Shown: piece by piece, positions 55,198 through 64,000 of the stretch | Numbering within the stretch: position 1 is the stretch's first letter | Layout of the letters: the number at the start of each line of letters is the position of its first letter | Assembly (NCBI GenBank): GCA_034769895.1 | Contig: CM068367.1 | Coordinates: forward strand, 711,474,196 to 711,538,195 | Source: Magicicada septendecula | Taxonomy: Eukaryota > Arthropoda > Insecta > Hemiptera > Cicadidae | Direction: 5' to 3' | Length of the DNA: 64,000 nt | Notes under the pieces: model-generated | What the model saw: the letters and a program-made list of their open reading frames with translations, nothing else | Database searches by the model: none | Told to the model about the DNA's origin: nothing | Program-made: the position numbers and the translations under genes

Positions 55198-55887
55198 TGC
55201 AGTGTATTATTATTTTTAATATCATAGGTTACAGATTAAACTAACCTTATACTCACGAGGTATAATTGTACTGATTGCACTTGTAAAAGAACGGTTGGCT
55301 GAAAATAAGACACAATTGTAACACATATCAGAACCTGTGTGTGTGTGTTTTGGTGGACGGGTCAATAATCTGTAAACCCTTTAATATTGGTCTCCTAGAA
55401 TGTTGACTGATTAAACAAAATAATTGATTAATGTTCATATGTCAGTACTTTGTGTGTCCGGTGATGTAGGCCTAATTTATTTTTCTTTGCAGGCACAAGA
55501 AAAGGGTAGAAACATTTAGGCCTACATCATCATTATGCAGGCTGAGGAACTGAAACTTCTAGCACTATATTCAGGTTTGTAATTTACACAGTGAAACCAG
55601 TCGAAACAAAGTATTAAAATCCTTTGAAAATATTAAAAGCGGGCACATTACATCATACATACACAGTATCATCATTGTATGGTGTTCTGTTGTGTGACAG
55701 GTCCCAGATATTACCAATCGTCTCCATTCATATGTATTTGCTTTGAACTTTTGAGCTTTCATCTCTACATAAGATACTCCACTTTGCATTTCGTACACAA
55801 GCTCATCTTCTCTCCTTTCATGGTTCTTTCAAAAACTGGTGTTAATTGTTCATTTTCTCTCAGGATTAAATATACTTATACTTTAAT
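55198..55887. other. Unassigned interval between two direct repeats
   Basis: Contains a short GTGTGTGTG run near 55337. Small open frames on both strands show no recognisable domain. Confidence 0.35.
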
Positions 55888-56060
55888 ATTCAATACTTAA
55901 AAGTTGGTTAGGTTACATTATTTAATCTAAACAACTTCACAGCAGCTGTAACAAAGTTATTTATAAAATAATTATCTGCTGTATTTTTTCCTTTACAAGT
56001 GGATATTAAGCAAAAAACCGATATCATATTCTTATACCATAAGAAGTAATATAATCACGT
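55888..56060 (+). repeat. Dispersed direct repeat, copy 2
   Basis: Diverged copy of 55037-55197, about 850 bp downstream in the same orientation. Confidence 0.8.
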
Positions 56061-56280
56061 TATGTTCATGATGAGTTCTATTTCTTGTGTATAGTGTGTT
56101 TCAGTGTTTGCATTAAACAAAACATTTAAATCAGTGTTGAACACTTGCCAAGTAGTGTGCCTGATATTTTCCAACAAATTCGTATACTGTATGAGAGTAG
56201 ACTATTGATGTATACTACTTTACATGTCAGAAGTATAACGATATTTACAAATTACTTTATTCTATATTCTTATGTTATTT

Positions 56281-56312
56281 CTTGGATTTCGTTGTCCATG
56301 ACATGTCCGTTA
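56281..56312 (-). repeat. Short relic matching the hAT fragment
   Basis: GGATTTCGTTGTCCATGACATGTC matches, with one difference, the hAT fragment at 51194-51217 (the residues before the FW motif). Too short to assign beyond that. Confidence 0.35.
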
Positions 56313-56338
56313 CTTAACTAAATATCACTATTACATTA

Positions 56339-56440
56339 ACGACTCGGAACACTATTTTTTTTATAAGTAAAAGCGTAAAGTTTTACCTTACAGCCTGAAC
56401 CGGTTTTCTCCTTTAAAAGGCTTCTTCAGAGGCTGCCGCT
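56339..56440 (-). repeat. 3' end of the Penelope-like element with hammerhead-like core
   Basis: On the minus strand CTGAAGA (56423-56429) is followed by the hairpin CCTTTTAAAGG and GAAAACC (56402-56408), matching the CUGANGA / stem II / GAAA order of hammerhead ribozymes known from Penelope-like elements. A terminal TATTTTTT...GACTCGGAACAC motif (56340-56360) recurs near 45728-45750. Confidence 0.5.
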
Positions 56441-56556
56441 GGTAGCGCTGCCCGTCTTGTTGTGGGTGACGGAATCGAATTTCGAAAGATCGATGCTGTG
56501 TGTGTGGGGTGAGATATGTTCGAATAATGCGTGTGATTTGAATTGTGTCTGTTCAT

Positions 56557-57172
56557 TTAGGATGTCGTTTTTATTTGTTTTTGTGTGTTTGTATATTCCA
56601 ATTGTTCTAGAGTGTCTAGTTTTCGGCCTTTTGTGTGTACGTGTAGAATGTTCATGTTATTGTCGATGTTTTTATATGTGTGGTTTGCTTCAATGAGGTG
56701 GTTTGCAAAGGTGGATTCTGTAGTGGAGTGGAGTGCCTTTGTGTGTTCAATGTATCTCTGTTTGAAGCAACGTCCTGTCTGGCCTATGTAGAATTTATTG
56801 CAATTTGAGCAATTTAGCTTGTAAACACCGGGTAGATCGAATTTGTTTTGTGTGTGTTTTTTGATAGTGTGTGTTCTGTTTTGTTAGTAGTTTTGTAAGC
56901 GATTCTGTATCCTGCTTTTTTAAATTTGTGGGCTATTTTTTCAATTTGTTTGTTGATGTATGTTAGTGTTATGAATTTGTTGTTTTCTGTCTTTGTCTGT
57001 TGTTTGTTTTGTGTTTTGTGTAGGAGTTTACTGACTATTGTTCTGTCATATCCATTAGATTCTGCTAGATATTTTATCGTGTTTAGTTCGTCTTTGTAGT
57101 CTTTTTCATCTAAGGGGATGTTGTTAAGTCTATGTATCATGGTTCTGAAGGCAGCTAGTTTGTAACATTCTG
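56557..57172 (-). pseudogene. Penelope-like element: RT tail plus GIY-YIG endonuclease
   Basis: On the minus strand, 57172 to about 56842 reads the end of a Penelope-type reverse transcriptase: KLAAFRTMIHRLNNIPL, then a LNTIKYLAESNGYD segment and the basic IEKIAHKFKKAGYRIAY stretch. A frame shift in an A-rich stretch follows, and 56841-56557 reads a GIY-YIG endonuclease: GVYKLNC, CSNCNKFYIGQTGR, RYIEHTKAL, ending in TAA at 56557-56559. The GVY and YIG signatures, the Cys pair and the RT-EN order are those of Penelope-like retroelements. It is 5' truncated and frameshifted. Its 3' flank carries a hammerhead-like core. Confidence 0.82.
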
Positions 57173-57200
57173 TAACAATGACATTCAGTATTTACTCCCA

Positions 57201-57238
57201 CTGAAGAAGAGGCACATCACCTTGAAACATATGGGAAA
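57201..57238 (+). ncRNA. Hammerhead-like core, plus strand
   Basis: CTGAAGA (57201-57207), a short hairpin-capable AGAGG...CCTT and GAAAC (57234-57238). Opposite in orientation to the adjacent Penelope fragment, so it probably belongs to a second truncated copy. Stems I and III are not evident. Catalysis is unproven. Confidence 0.3.
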
Positions 57239-57286
57239 ATGATAACCAAAGTAAGTTCATATGTGAAAGTTTATATATATAATAAT

Positions 57287-57747
57287 AAGAGTAAAGTACT
57301 TAATTTAGATATAAAGTATCCTGATAAGAAGATCTTAATAATCCACTGTAGAAACGTAGATGAAATATCTATAAATGAAGAGGCTAGTTGAACGGGGTGG
57401 GGGTAATTTTCTATAAATGAAAATTATAGTTGAAGGGGGAGGGGATAATTTTATATGTGTACTACGTTATCGGCAACATAGTAGTAGTTTGTTGTTAAAA
57501 TTCCTTCCCGGGCTGTTTGGCCTTAGTCCAATGTTTTCAGCAAAACCGGACGTTTCCGCAGTGCCGTCGACTGCCATCATCAGTGAAAATCGAGTGCGAT
57601 AACGTGTGGTGGTATACGTTAGTGACTACAGTACTGTGGTTAAGGCTGAAGCAATAAGTGGAAAGAAGTAGTTTCTATGGAAACATTTCATTTTGCATTT
57701 TAAATATAAATCTTAGAACATGGAAGTCACGTATGGTTCTCCATACC
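57287..57747 (-). repeat. Dispersed repeat A, copy 1 (carries hammerhead-like core)
   Basis: About 460 bp, matched in the same orientation by 62584-63046. The minus strand contains CTGATGA (57577-57583), a 5-bp stem GCAGT/ACTGC, and GAAAC (57552-57556). The plus strand has G-rich AGGGGGAGGGG blocks near 57380 and 57435. It is probably the terminal repeat of a Penelope-like family. Non-coding. Confidence 0.6.
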
Positions 57748-58436
57748 GATATTTGGTTAAGTGACCAAAATACCAGGTAAAGTGGTAAGTAAACAGCCAT
57801 TCCAATCTCCTCAGCCTACACATAGATATATATTATTGCGTGTCTTCTTTATTTACAGTGTGGAACAGTAGATCCTGTTACAGTATACTGGATTTAGTAC
57901 TGGGTTGAGGCACAGATACTTCTTAAATAATACGTCTACTCTACATGAGTGTTGTGGTTGGTTAGGTAATGATAGTACATTATTGTGTGTAATGATAGTA
58001 CATTGGGTTAGACGTTTCTTTACAAACCCAATTGACTCTGTAGTGCTCAATTCTAAGTCTTTTGACCTCACTGTAACTGTTTATTCTCCGTTTCTTCCAG
58101 CAATTGTTCTTGTAACCTGTCTTGTATGTTACTGTACTAATTTTTAAAATAAACACATGTATCTTGTAGCATAAGCTATTAACCGTAGTGCATACTCCTT
58201 CTTTATCTAAAAAGTGGTAGATATGTAATACTAACCTATTAAAACTGTGTATTTAATAATACTAACTTATTAACCATAATGCATGTTCCTTCTTTATCTA
58301 GAAAATGTTAGACGTTGAATATTGTTTTTACAGAAACACCAGCTAGCCACAGGTAGTCGTGAGTGGTAAGGAGGTGACTCTATACGCTTCTCGATACATC
58401 ACCTGGAAAGATATTCTGGACCTCTGTGGACCTCCA
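57748..58436. other. Unassigned interval with a short internal duplication
   Basis: TTCCTTCTTTATCTA-type segments with similar flanks occur near 58177-58225 and 58262-58320 (CTATTAACC ... TGCAT). Otherwise AT-rich with no recognised feature. Confidence 0.35.
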
Positions 58437-59233
58437 CATGTACTCACTTAAATAGGAATCTAAGCGTTCCCTTCTCGTACCACATTCAATCATGTTTCAG
58501 CGTTTACAGGACTGCCACATGCTTTCTATGCCTTGTGTATGCGCTCCCGTTTCAGGATCCACAAAGTTATAACTATGGTTTACAGAGTCAAATGACTGTA
58601 CTGTTGTGGCAAATTAACAATTTGACGGTACGAACGCCACTCATCTGACATTATAGTAGACCCTGGTTCAGTATTTGCCACTATGAGAGGTAGGAGGGTA
58701 GCTGCTGATCTATCTTCCACACTACACAAAAAGCATTCCTTCGTTTCTCGGCGTATCCATCGAATACCCATTGTTGTGGATACACCCAGCCAACATTATT
58801 TTTTCTCTTGGCAAACACACTCTCGTCAATTTCAACTGTTAAATTCAGTCCTCCAAATTTCCGTGGGTTTCTCATGACGTTACGGCACAGATATATCTTA
58901 AGTAAGCCGTCCACTCTGTGTGTGTGTTGACACTGATTTCCAGTTGATTTTTACTGTTTTTCACACTACTACGCCTTCACACCAGAAATAAATAAATTTT
59001 ATTATTTTTCCCAGCGGTAATTTGGACCCCTGTAAAAATGTGCCCTTGCGAACTACCTTATACTCATGGCAAGTCGTCTTATTGCAACACCAATGCTGTT
59101 GCTGGCCAAGGGCTAATACCATGTCGTGTCCTTGTTCACATTGATGAGGATTGTGAACCAAACCTTTTTCTTGAAGAAAAGAAACTGCAGCATCCTCTTT
59201 TGTACCAATAACACTCAACCATCGTAGCTACTT
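58437..59233 (-). pseudogene. Second Merlin/ISXO2-type transposase copy, truncated and frameshifted
   Basis: Inverted relative to the copy at 53.9 kb and closely related to it. Reading leftward from 59233: the start region has lost four bases of GATGAACTG; then CEQGHD and the WCCNKTTC region; then GAGTGG, where the other copy has TGA. One base is lost in CCGTAACGTC (about 58877), shifting the frame before VEIDES. The MSDEW block is intact, an insertion occurs near TCATTTGACTCTG, and CGCTGA is a stop after the GIESMW block. Homology ends at TATTTAAGTGAG (58437). The last ~45 codons are missing. Confidence 0.85.
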
Positions 59234-60701
59234 ACAACACAACACTAATTAAAAATGTATGAAACTGAACAAGCAAATGAAAATGTAACAACACCAATAA
59301 ATTAGCAAATTCATAAGTGTGTTTTATTTTGGTTTCCACTGTACTATGTGACGATCGGTGAGACCGTCGTAACAATTTAACGAAACATCCCAATTAATTC
59401 AATATTATACGTTGAGGATTATAATTTTACATATACACTAATGTAAAATATAAAACATTATTGTTATCTGATTTCAAGCTTGCAGAGTCAATCCAAATAA
59501 ATTATGTCTGAATGTAAGTACACACATAACAGGCAAAATACAAGTGTTCTGCCTTGTCTGCTGTCATAGAAAATATATTCTGTATTTCTTTATGGTTGCA
59601 ACTTCATTCATGTGAGTGAAAATTAATTTATATAAATCTCAAATCATCACCGGAATCTACACTGTTGACTGTAAACAAATACAATAAATTCCTTTTGTGA
59701 TCACTTTGGGCCAATATGAATTTAATAGCACTAGCCAAATAATAACAATAACTGATAACAAGGTTATGCAAGATTTGCCATTACTTTCCTATACCTGTGA
59801 TTACAGGCATATTGATATACCTGTTACTATGTATAGAGGTGTTACTATACATATTGTATGTTAAAACTGTGAGGTGTATTTTATAATCTGGAACATTTTA
59901 TACCAAATGATTTAATCACAAAAGATTATGTAAAACACAAAATTACAACAAACACACCAAAAGTATCTATAGAAATTAAAAAAAAAAAAATTATATAAAT
60001 GACAAATTATTCAATAAATGATTAAATATGTACCATAATTTATTAGATACTGCAATTATTTTTTATAGAAACAAACATCCACTAGCAGCTACAAAACCAA
60101 TTTTCCCTATAATGTACTTAGCAAGATCCTGATCTTTTAGATACATTGTTAATGCTAATGCTAATTAATGCTAAGAATGTTAATGCTAGCATTTTTTTAT
60201 TCTTTTCCCTAAACATTTTGAAACCATAATTTCAAAGTGATACTACCTGAGATGCCTTTCCATTGTGTTTCCTTTTGCTCCAAAAAAAATATTTTGTTGT
60301 GTTAATGTCTTTATTCTTTAAAATTTTGTGTGAGGGAGATTGCAAAATTTTTAACTGAACTGTAGCATTTCATTGTCTCAGTTTTTTGTAATTTTTTGTG
60401 CTACTGTAAAGTGTTCACTTTTTATTTACACCTAAGTCATGCCGTTTTTATTTTACATTTTTACACTTTCTGTCAAGCTACTGTAAAGCTACATTAAAAT
60501 ATACAATTTTATTTAAAAAAAATTATCAAATCAAGCACTTGTCTGTAATAACTGAAATATATGAGAGTTTTATTTAAGGTTATTGCTGGCTCTCACATCC
60601 TACCTTCCAGTATTTGCGTATCATCCGTCAGAAATGTGAATAACTCAACAGGATACTAAGTCATTCTTACTACTGTTCAGATGCATTTAGCATGTACACC
60701 A
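59234..60701. other. Unassigned AT-rich interval
   Basis: The first ~100 bp is diverged 5' flank of the inverted Merlin copy. A small AATGCT-rich cluster lies at 60146-60190. No coding potential recognised. Confidence 0.4.
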
Positions 60702-60760
60702 GAGGTAGATTTATGCATAGGCAAAGTAGGCTACTGCCTACGGGCGGCAAATTTTGTAAA
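60702..60760 (+). repeat. Possible hAT-type terminal segment
   Basis: CAGAGGTAGATTTATGCATA followed by a TAGGCTACTGCCTACGGGCGGC stretch resembles the termini of some hAT elements. It lies upstream of the plus-strand hAT-like fragment at 63.1 kb and could be its 5' end. No partner terminus is visible in the window. Confidence 0.3.
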
Positions 60761-62583
60761 GGTCGTTATGTTGTTTTTATACCTAAGAGATGTTTCAAAT
60801 GCCGCTCCATTTCATCTCAATATGATAAGAAGCTTTTAAAAATATATATTGTTTAGTAACAAGGCTTATTACATAAAGAGAATAGTTCATCATTTACTTC
60901 TGATCTGTATATGAAGTAGGCCCTACATCGTTTTTTCACAATTACATTTACATACATTATATATGTGATACTTCCATTATATTAATTATTTAACTATTAA
61001 TTTGTTTACATTCAAATTTCGAACATCCTTTACCGACTCTGTAATTTGACATGAGTGAATGTCAATAGATGCCACTAGCTGCTAACAGACAGACTATGAG
61101 CATAGTATAATTTCATACCCAACTCTAGTGCCAGTTGAGCTTCAACCTGCCGAGGAGGGAAATAAGAGGTCTACACATAGTACGTGTCCGTTAAACACCT
61201 GTTGTATTTTACATAAATCGTTAAATATATATTCATCAAATAAATTGATAAGCAAAAAGTGATAAGTGAAAGGATGATTATGTCAAAAAATGTGTATATA
61301 ATGTATTTTCATTTATTATGTTAGGGTAATATTAGTGGAATGATAATATTCTACCACTACTGTATTACAGTATACAAATGTAGTGATATATCTTGGCCCA
61401 ATACTATGTAATAAATTTGGATAAAAGGCTCATTTCAAATAGAAAGGATAGCTGGTGTGATCAGTCATAACAAATTTGTATTAGTTTTTTGAGAATTTGT
61501 TCCTATCAAACTGCAATAAGCATATTTTCAAACCTTTATGGATGTGTGTCAAGGAATTTACAGATTGCACCAAAAGAAACAGTTAAAATATATCTTTTCA
61601 ATTAAACAAAAATTGGTCTTGTAATATCAGTCAGTAATACAGCAGGAACTAATCAGTTAATTGCTATTACAAAATGCCTTATTCCTTTTTCATGACGATC
61701 AGATTTTGCTATACGCCTGCATAAATAAAAATTATTAAATTGCTTAACTCTCAACACAAAGTATTTAAACTATTTAACATGAAAAGTTCATCATGTCACA
61801 TATTCTAGTAACAAGGTAAGTTTTTGGAATACTGTTTTAGCTGAATTTATACACTAGGAGGACACTCAGCATTTAGTTTGTGTGTGTAACTCTGGTTAAT
61901 CAAAGAGAATTATTTGTGTAAATTCAAATTTAGTAATACAAATCTACTACCATAAAGGCCTGGAATGCTATGCGTTAAAGAATTTTAATTAACTTTATAT
62001 GGGGAAATCTGGTTTACATAACATTATTTCTGAAAATAATAATCCTGAAATGTAATCAGTACTTATATCAAGTTAAGTGCAATAATTAAATAGATTCTTC
62101 AACTTGCACGTTGCAAAATTCAGGTGCTAATCCTTTACTTTATTTTTAATTCAACATCAATTTATGTTCAGCAACGTTAAAAAAAAAACATGTTATGGCC
62201 TCTGAGAAAGAACACAGTGAGTGGAAGCTGGCTTAAATGAAGGTAAACATTTTATCTAATAATTAGTGTCCCGAGTTAGAAAACATGTGCAATACATATT
62301 ATAAAAAGAAGGATATTGTTTTTACTTCCATGTTCCATAAGGAAATGGATGGCGAAAAAAATCGTGTTCGAGATAAGGGCTGATTCTGATTGTACTACCC
62401 TCAATACATAAAGAAGTAATTTTTTGAAAGATGTCTGTGTATAGAATTTTGTCTATGGCGAACGATAATTGCCGCAAATTCAAATAATTTTTTGCATATT
62501 GTAGAGGACTCAAGGTCTGTTGATTTTGGTGAAGATCGGTTAAGGAGAAGGGGTAGTTTACCTGCAACGTTTTGTGTTTTAAC
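60761..62583. other. Unassigned AT-rich interval
   Basis: No domain or tandem repeat recognised. A minus-strand open frame (62322-62642) runs partly into dispersed repeat A and resembles nothing I know, so I do not call it a gene. Confidence 0.4.
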
Positions 62584-63046
62584 AAGAGTAAAGTACTTAA
62601 TTTTGATAAATAAAGTATCCTGAAAAGGTCATAATAATCCACTCTAGAAAGGTAGATGAAATATCGATAAATGAAAAGGGGTAGGGGGAAGTTGAAGGGG
62701 GAGGGGATAATTTTCTATAATTTAAAATGATAGGTGAAGGGGAGGGGATAATTTTTTATATGTGTACTACATTATCGGCAACGATGAAGTAGTTTGTTGA
62801 TAAAATTCCTTTCCAGGCTGTTTGGCCGTGGTCCAATGTATTCTGCAAAACCAGACGTTTCGGAAGTGCCATCGACTGCCATCATCAGTGAAAATCAAGT
62901 GCGCTAATGTGAGGTGGTAGATGTTAGTGACCACAATTCTGTGGTTGAGGCTGAAGATAGAAGTAGTTTCTGTAGAAATATTTCATTTCTAAAACGATTT
63001 TAAATATAAATCTTAAAACATGGAAGTCATGTATGGTTCTCCACAC
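62584..63046 (-). repeat. Dispersed repeat A, copy 2
   Basis: Copy of 57287-57747 with small indels. The minus-strand hammerhead-like core is CTGATGA (62882-62888) ... GAAAC (62857-62861), but the stem II pair is weakened (GCAGT opposite ACTTC). The repeat ends at GGTTCTCCACAC, after which an inverted fragment of the 49.9-kb repeat family follows. Confidence 0.6.
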
Positions 63047-63114
63047 ATTAGATTGTACTGGGTTCTAAATTGGAAGTAGAATTCTTGAAAAGAACGAATC
63101 CATAATATTTTTAC

Positions 63115-64000
63115 CATGTGGGGCGCATTCCTTGAAACATGTGGGTGTTAATGCTGCAAAATTCAATGCAGATGTGATGACATTTTTCGGGCATGTTGCA
63201 AGTCTTTACTCATTTTTCTCTAGCAGCCCTAGAGAAAAATGTTGGGAAGTTTTGAAAAAGCACATTCCTTTATCACTGCAGAGCTTCCCTGAAACAAGAT
63301 GAAGTGAGAGGATCCAAGCTGTCAAACTGATAGTTAAGCACTACCCAGGAGTACTTAAATTGTTGGATATACTTTAGAAGAGATGTCTTCTAGTCTAACT
63401 CCCTCTGCCTACAACATCATATTAGGGTTTAAGAAATATTTCAATTCCACAAAGAGCTTAATGTTGGCATCATTTTGGTTCAAAGTGCTTTCATATATTG
63501 ACTAAAAAAATGTTGTTATTCAAAGCAAAGGAATCACACTCGTTGAAATAACTCTAGTGGAAGATTTGCTGACAGAATTGAAATTGTTGCGTGATAACCC
63601 AGACAGCATAATTGAAGAACCAAACTTAATTGCAAAAGAACTAATAAAAGTTCCTCCTGAATCTCCCAAAAGGTGGAAAAAAAGTACAGATCAATCCAAT
63701 AGTGATTTTTCAGTAAACAAAGATCAAGAAAATAAATTTAAAACCTCAGTCATGTACCCAGTATTAGAGTTTGTAATGGGCAACATAAAAACACGATTCA
63801 CTGCAATTAGTTCAATTCTTGACTTGTTTCCACCAGTATTGAACTTTACGGACATGGAAAATGATGAATTAGAATTGAAAGTAAAAGTTCTCATTAGCAA
63901 GTTTAAAAAGGAATTGGCAATGGATCTATTTGAAGAAATATTACACTTGAAGAACATTTATAAAACAGAGTTTGAATCAGAAAAGAATCCACTAAGCCTA
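63115..64000 (+). pseudogene. hAT-like transposase fragment (ZMYM1/TTF-type group), runs off window
   Basis: From 63139 a frame reads HVGVNAAKFNADVMTFFGHV, SLYSFFSSSPREKCWEVLKK, then SFPETR followed by TGA, where the family has Trp (ETRW). It continues IQAVKLIVKHYPGVLKLLDIL to a TAG (63376-63378). Further frameshifts precede a long open stretch from about 63536 to the window end (VEDLLTELKLLRDNPDS ... MYPVLEFVMGNIKTRF). The pattern matches hAT-derived proteins annotated as zinc finger MYM-type 1-like. It is 5' truncated or diverged; the 3' end is outside the window. Confidence 0.7.

Noticed and set aside
62322-62642. 106-residue minus-strand frame
   Set aside because: Overlaps dispersed repeat A, has no recognisable domain, and AT-rich sequence gives such frames by chance.

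Overview
The window is AT-rich eukaryotic nuclear DNA, most likely from an arthropod. It has no bacterial operon structure. It carries splice-like signals, long (GT)n microsatellites, and relics of five classes of eukaryotic mobile element: a Mutator-like (MULE) transposase with C2H2 fingers and a SWIM finger, Merlin/ISXO2-type, Penelope-like (PLE) with a GIY-YIG endonuclease, hAT, and foldback elements. No intact host gene, rRNA, tRNA or CRISPR array was found. The species cannot be named from the sequence.

Region 1 (1-42464) is a head-to-tail array of about 3.1-3.35 kb monomers: thirteen complete units plus the left half of a fourteenth. It probably continues left of the window. Each monomer has a non-coding 5' part with a short GT/CG tract, a zinc-finger segment with an intron-acceptor-like site before its ATG, and the front of a MULE transposase cut off before its catalytic Glu. 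A GC-rich segment with an 11-bp inverted repeat, a (GT)n tract of 28 to 279 bp and an AT-rich spacer follow. Shared frameshifts and stops show the element was dead before amplification, so this is a satellite built on a transposon corpse. A 6.37-kb two-unit segment was duplicated very recently (units 10/11/12 versus 12/13/14). The pattern points to one unequal exchange with a breakpoint near 36.0 kb.

Region 2 (42465-46441) is the array edge. A 225-bp foldback with an 11-bp target duplication interrupts unit 14. Beyond it the MULE copy is older, more diverged and longer. It keeps a TGG codon where array units have a stop, and it continues into the catalytic-Glu region, a SWIM finger and a possible spliced last exon. 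A second copy of the MULE tail follows in opposite orientation.

Region 3 (46666-50720) is a large diverged palindrome of about 3.1 kb, then three direct repeats of about 320-330 bp.

Region 4 (50721-64000) is a graveyard of other elements: a hAT C-terminal fragment on the minus strand, a Merlin transposase broken by one in-frame TGA, a Penelope-like RT tail plus GIY-YIG domain on the minus strand, a second inverted Merlin copy, a pair of dispersed repeats with hammerhead-ribozyme-like cores, and a hAT/ZMYM1-like fragment running off the right edge. Apart from the mobile-element relics, the long stretches between them show nothing recognisable.

The parts do not form a pathway. The window looks like repeat-rich, probably heterochromatic DNA, where one dead transposon became a satellite monomer and the flank collected further insertions.
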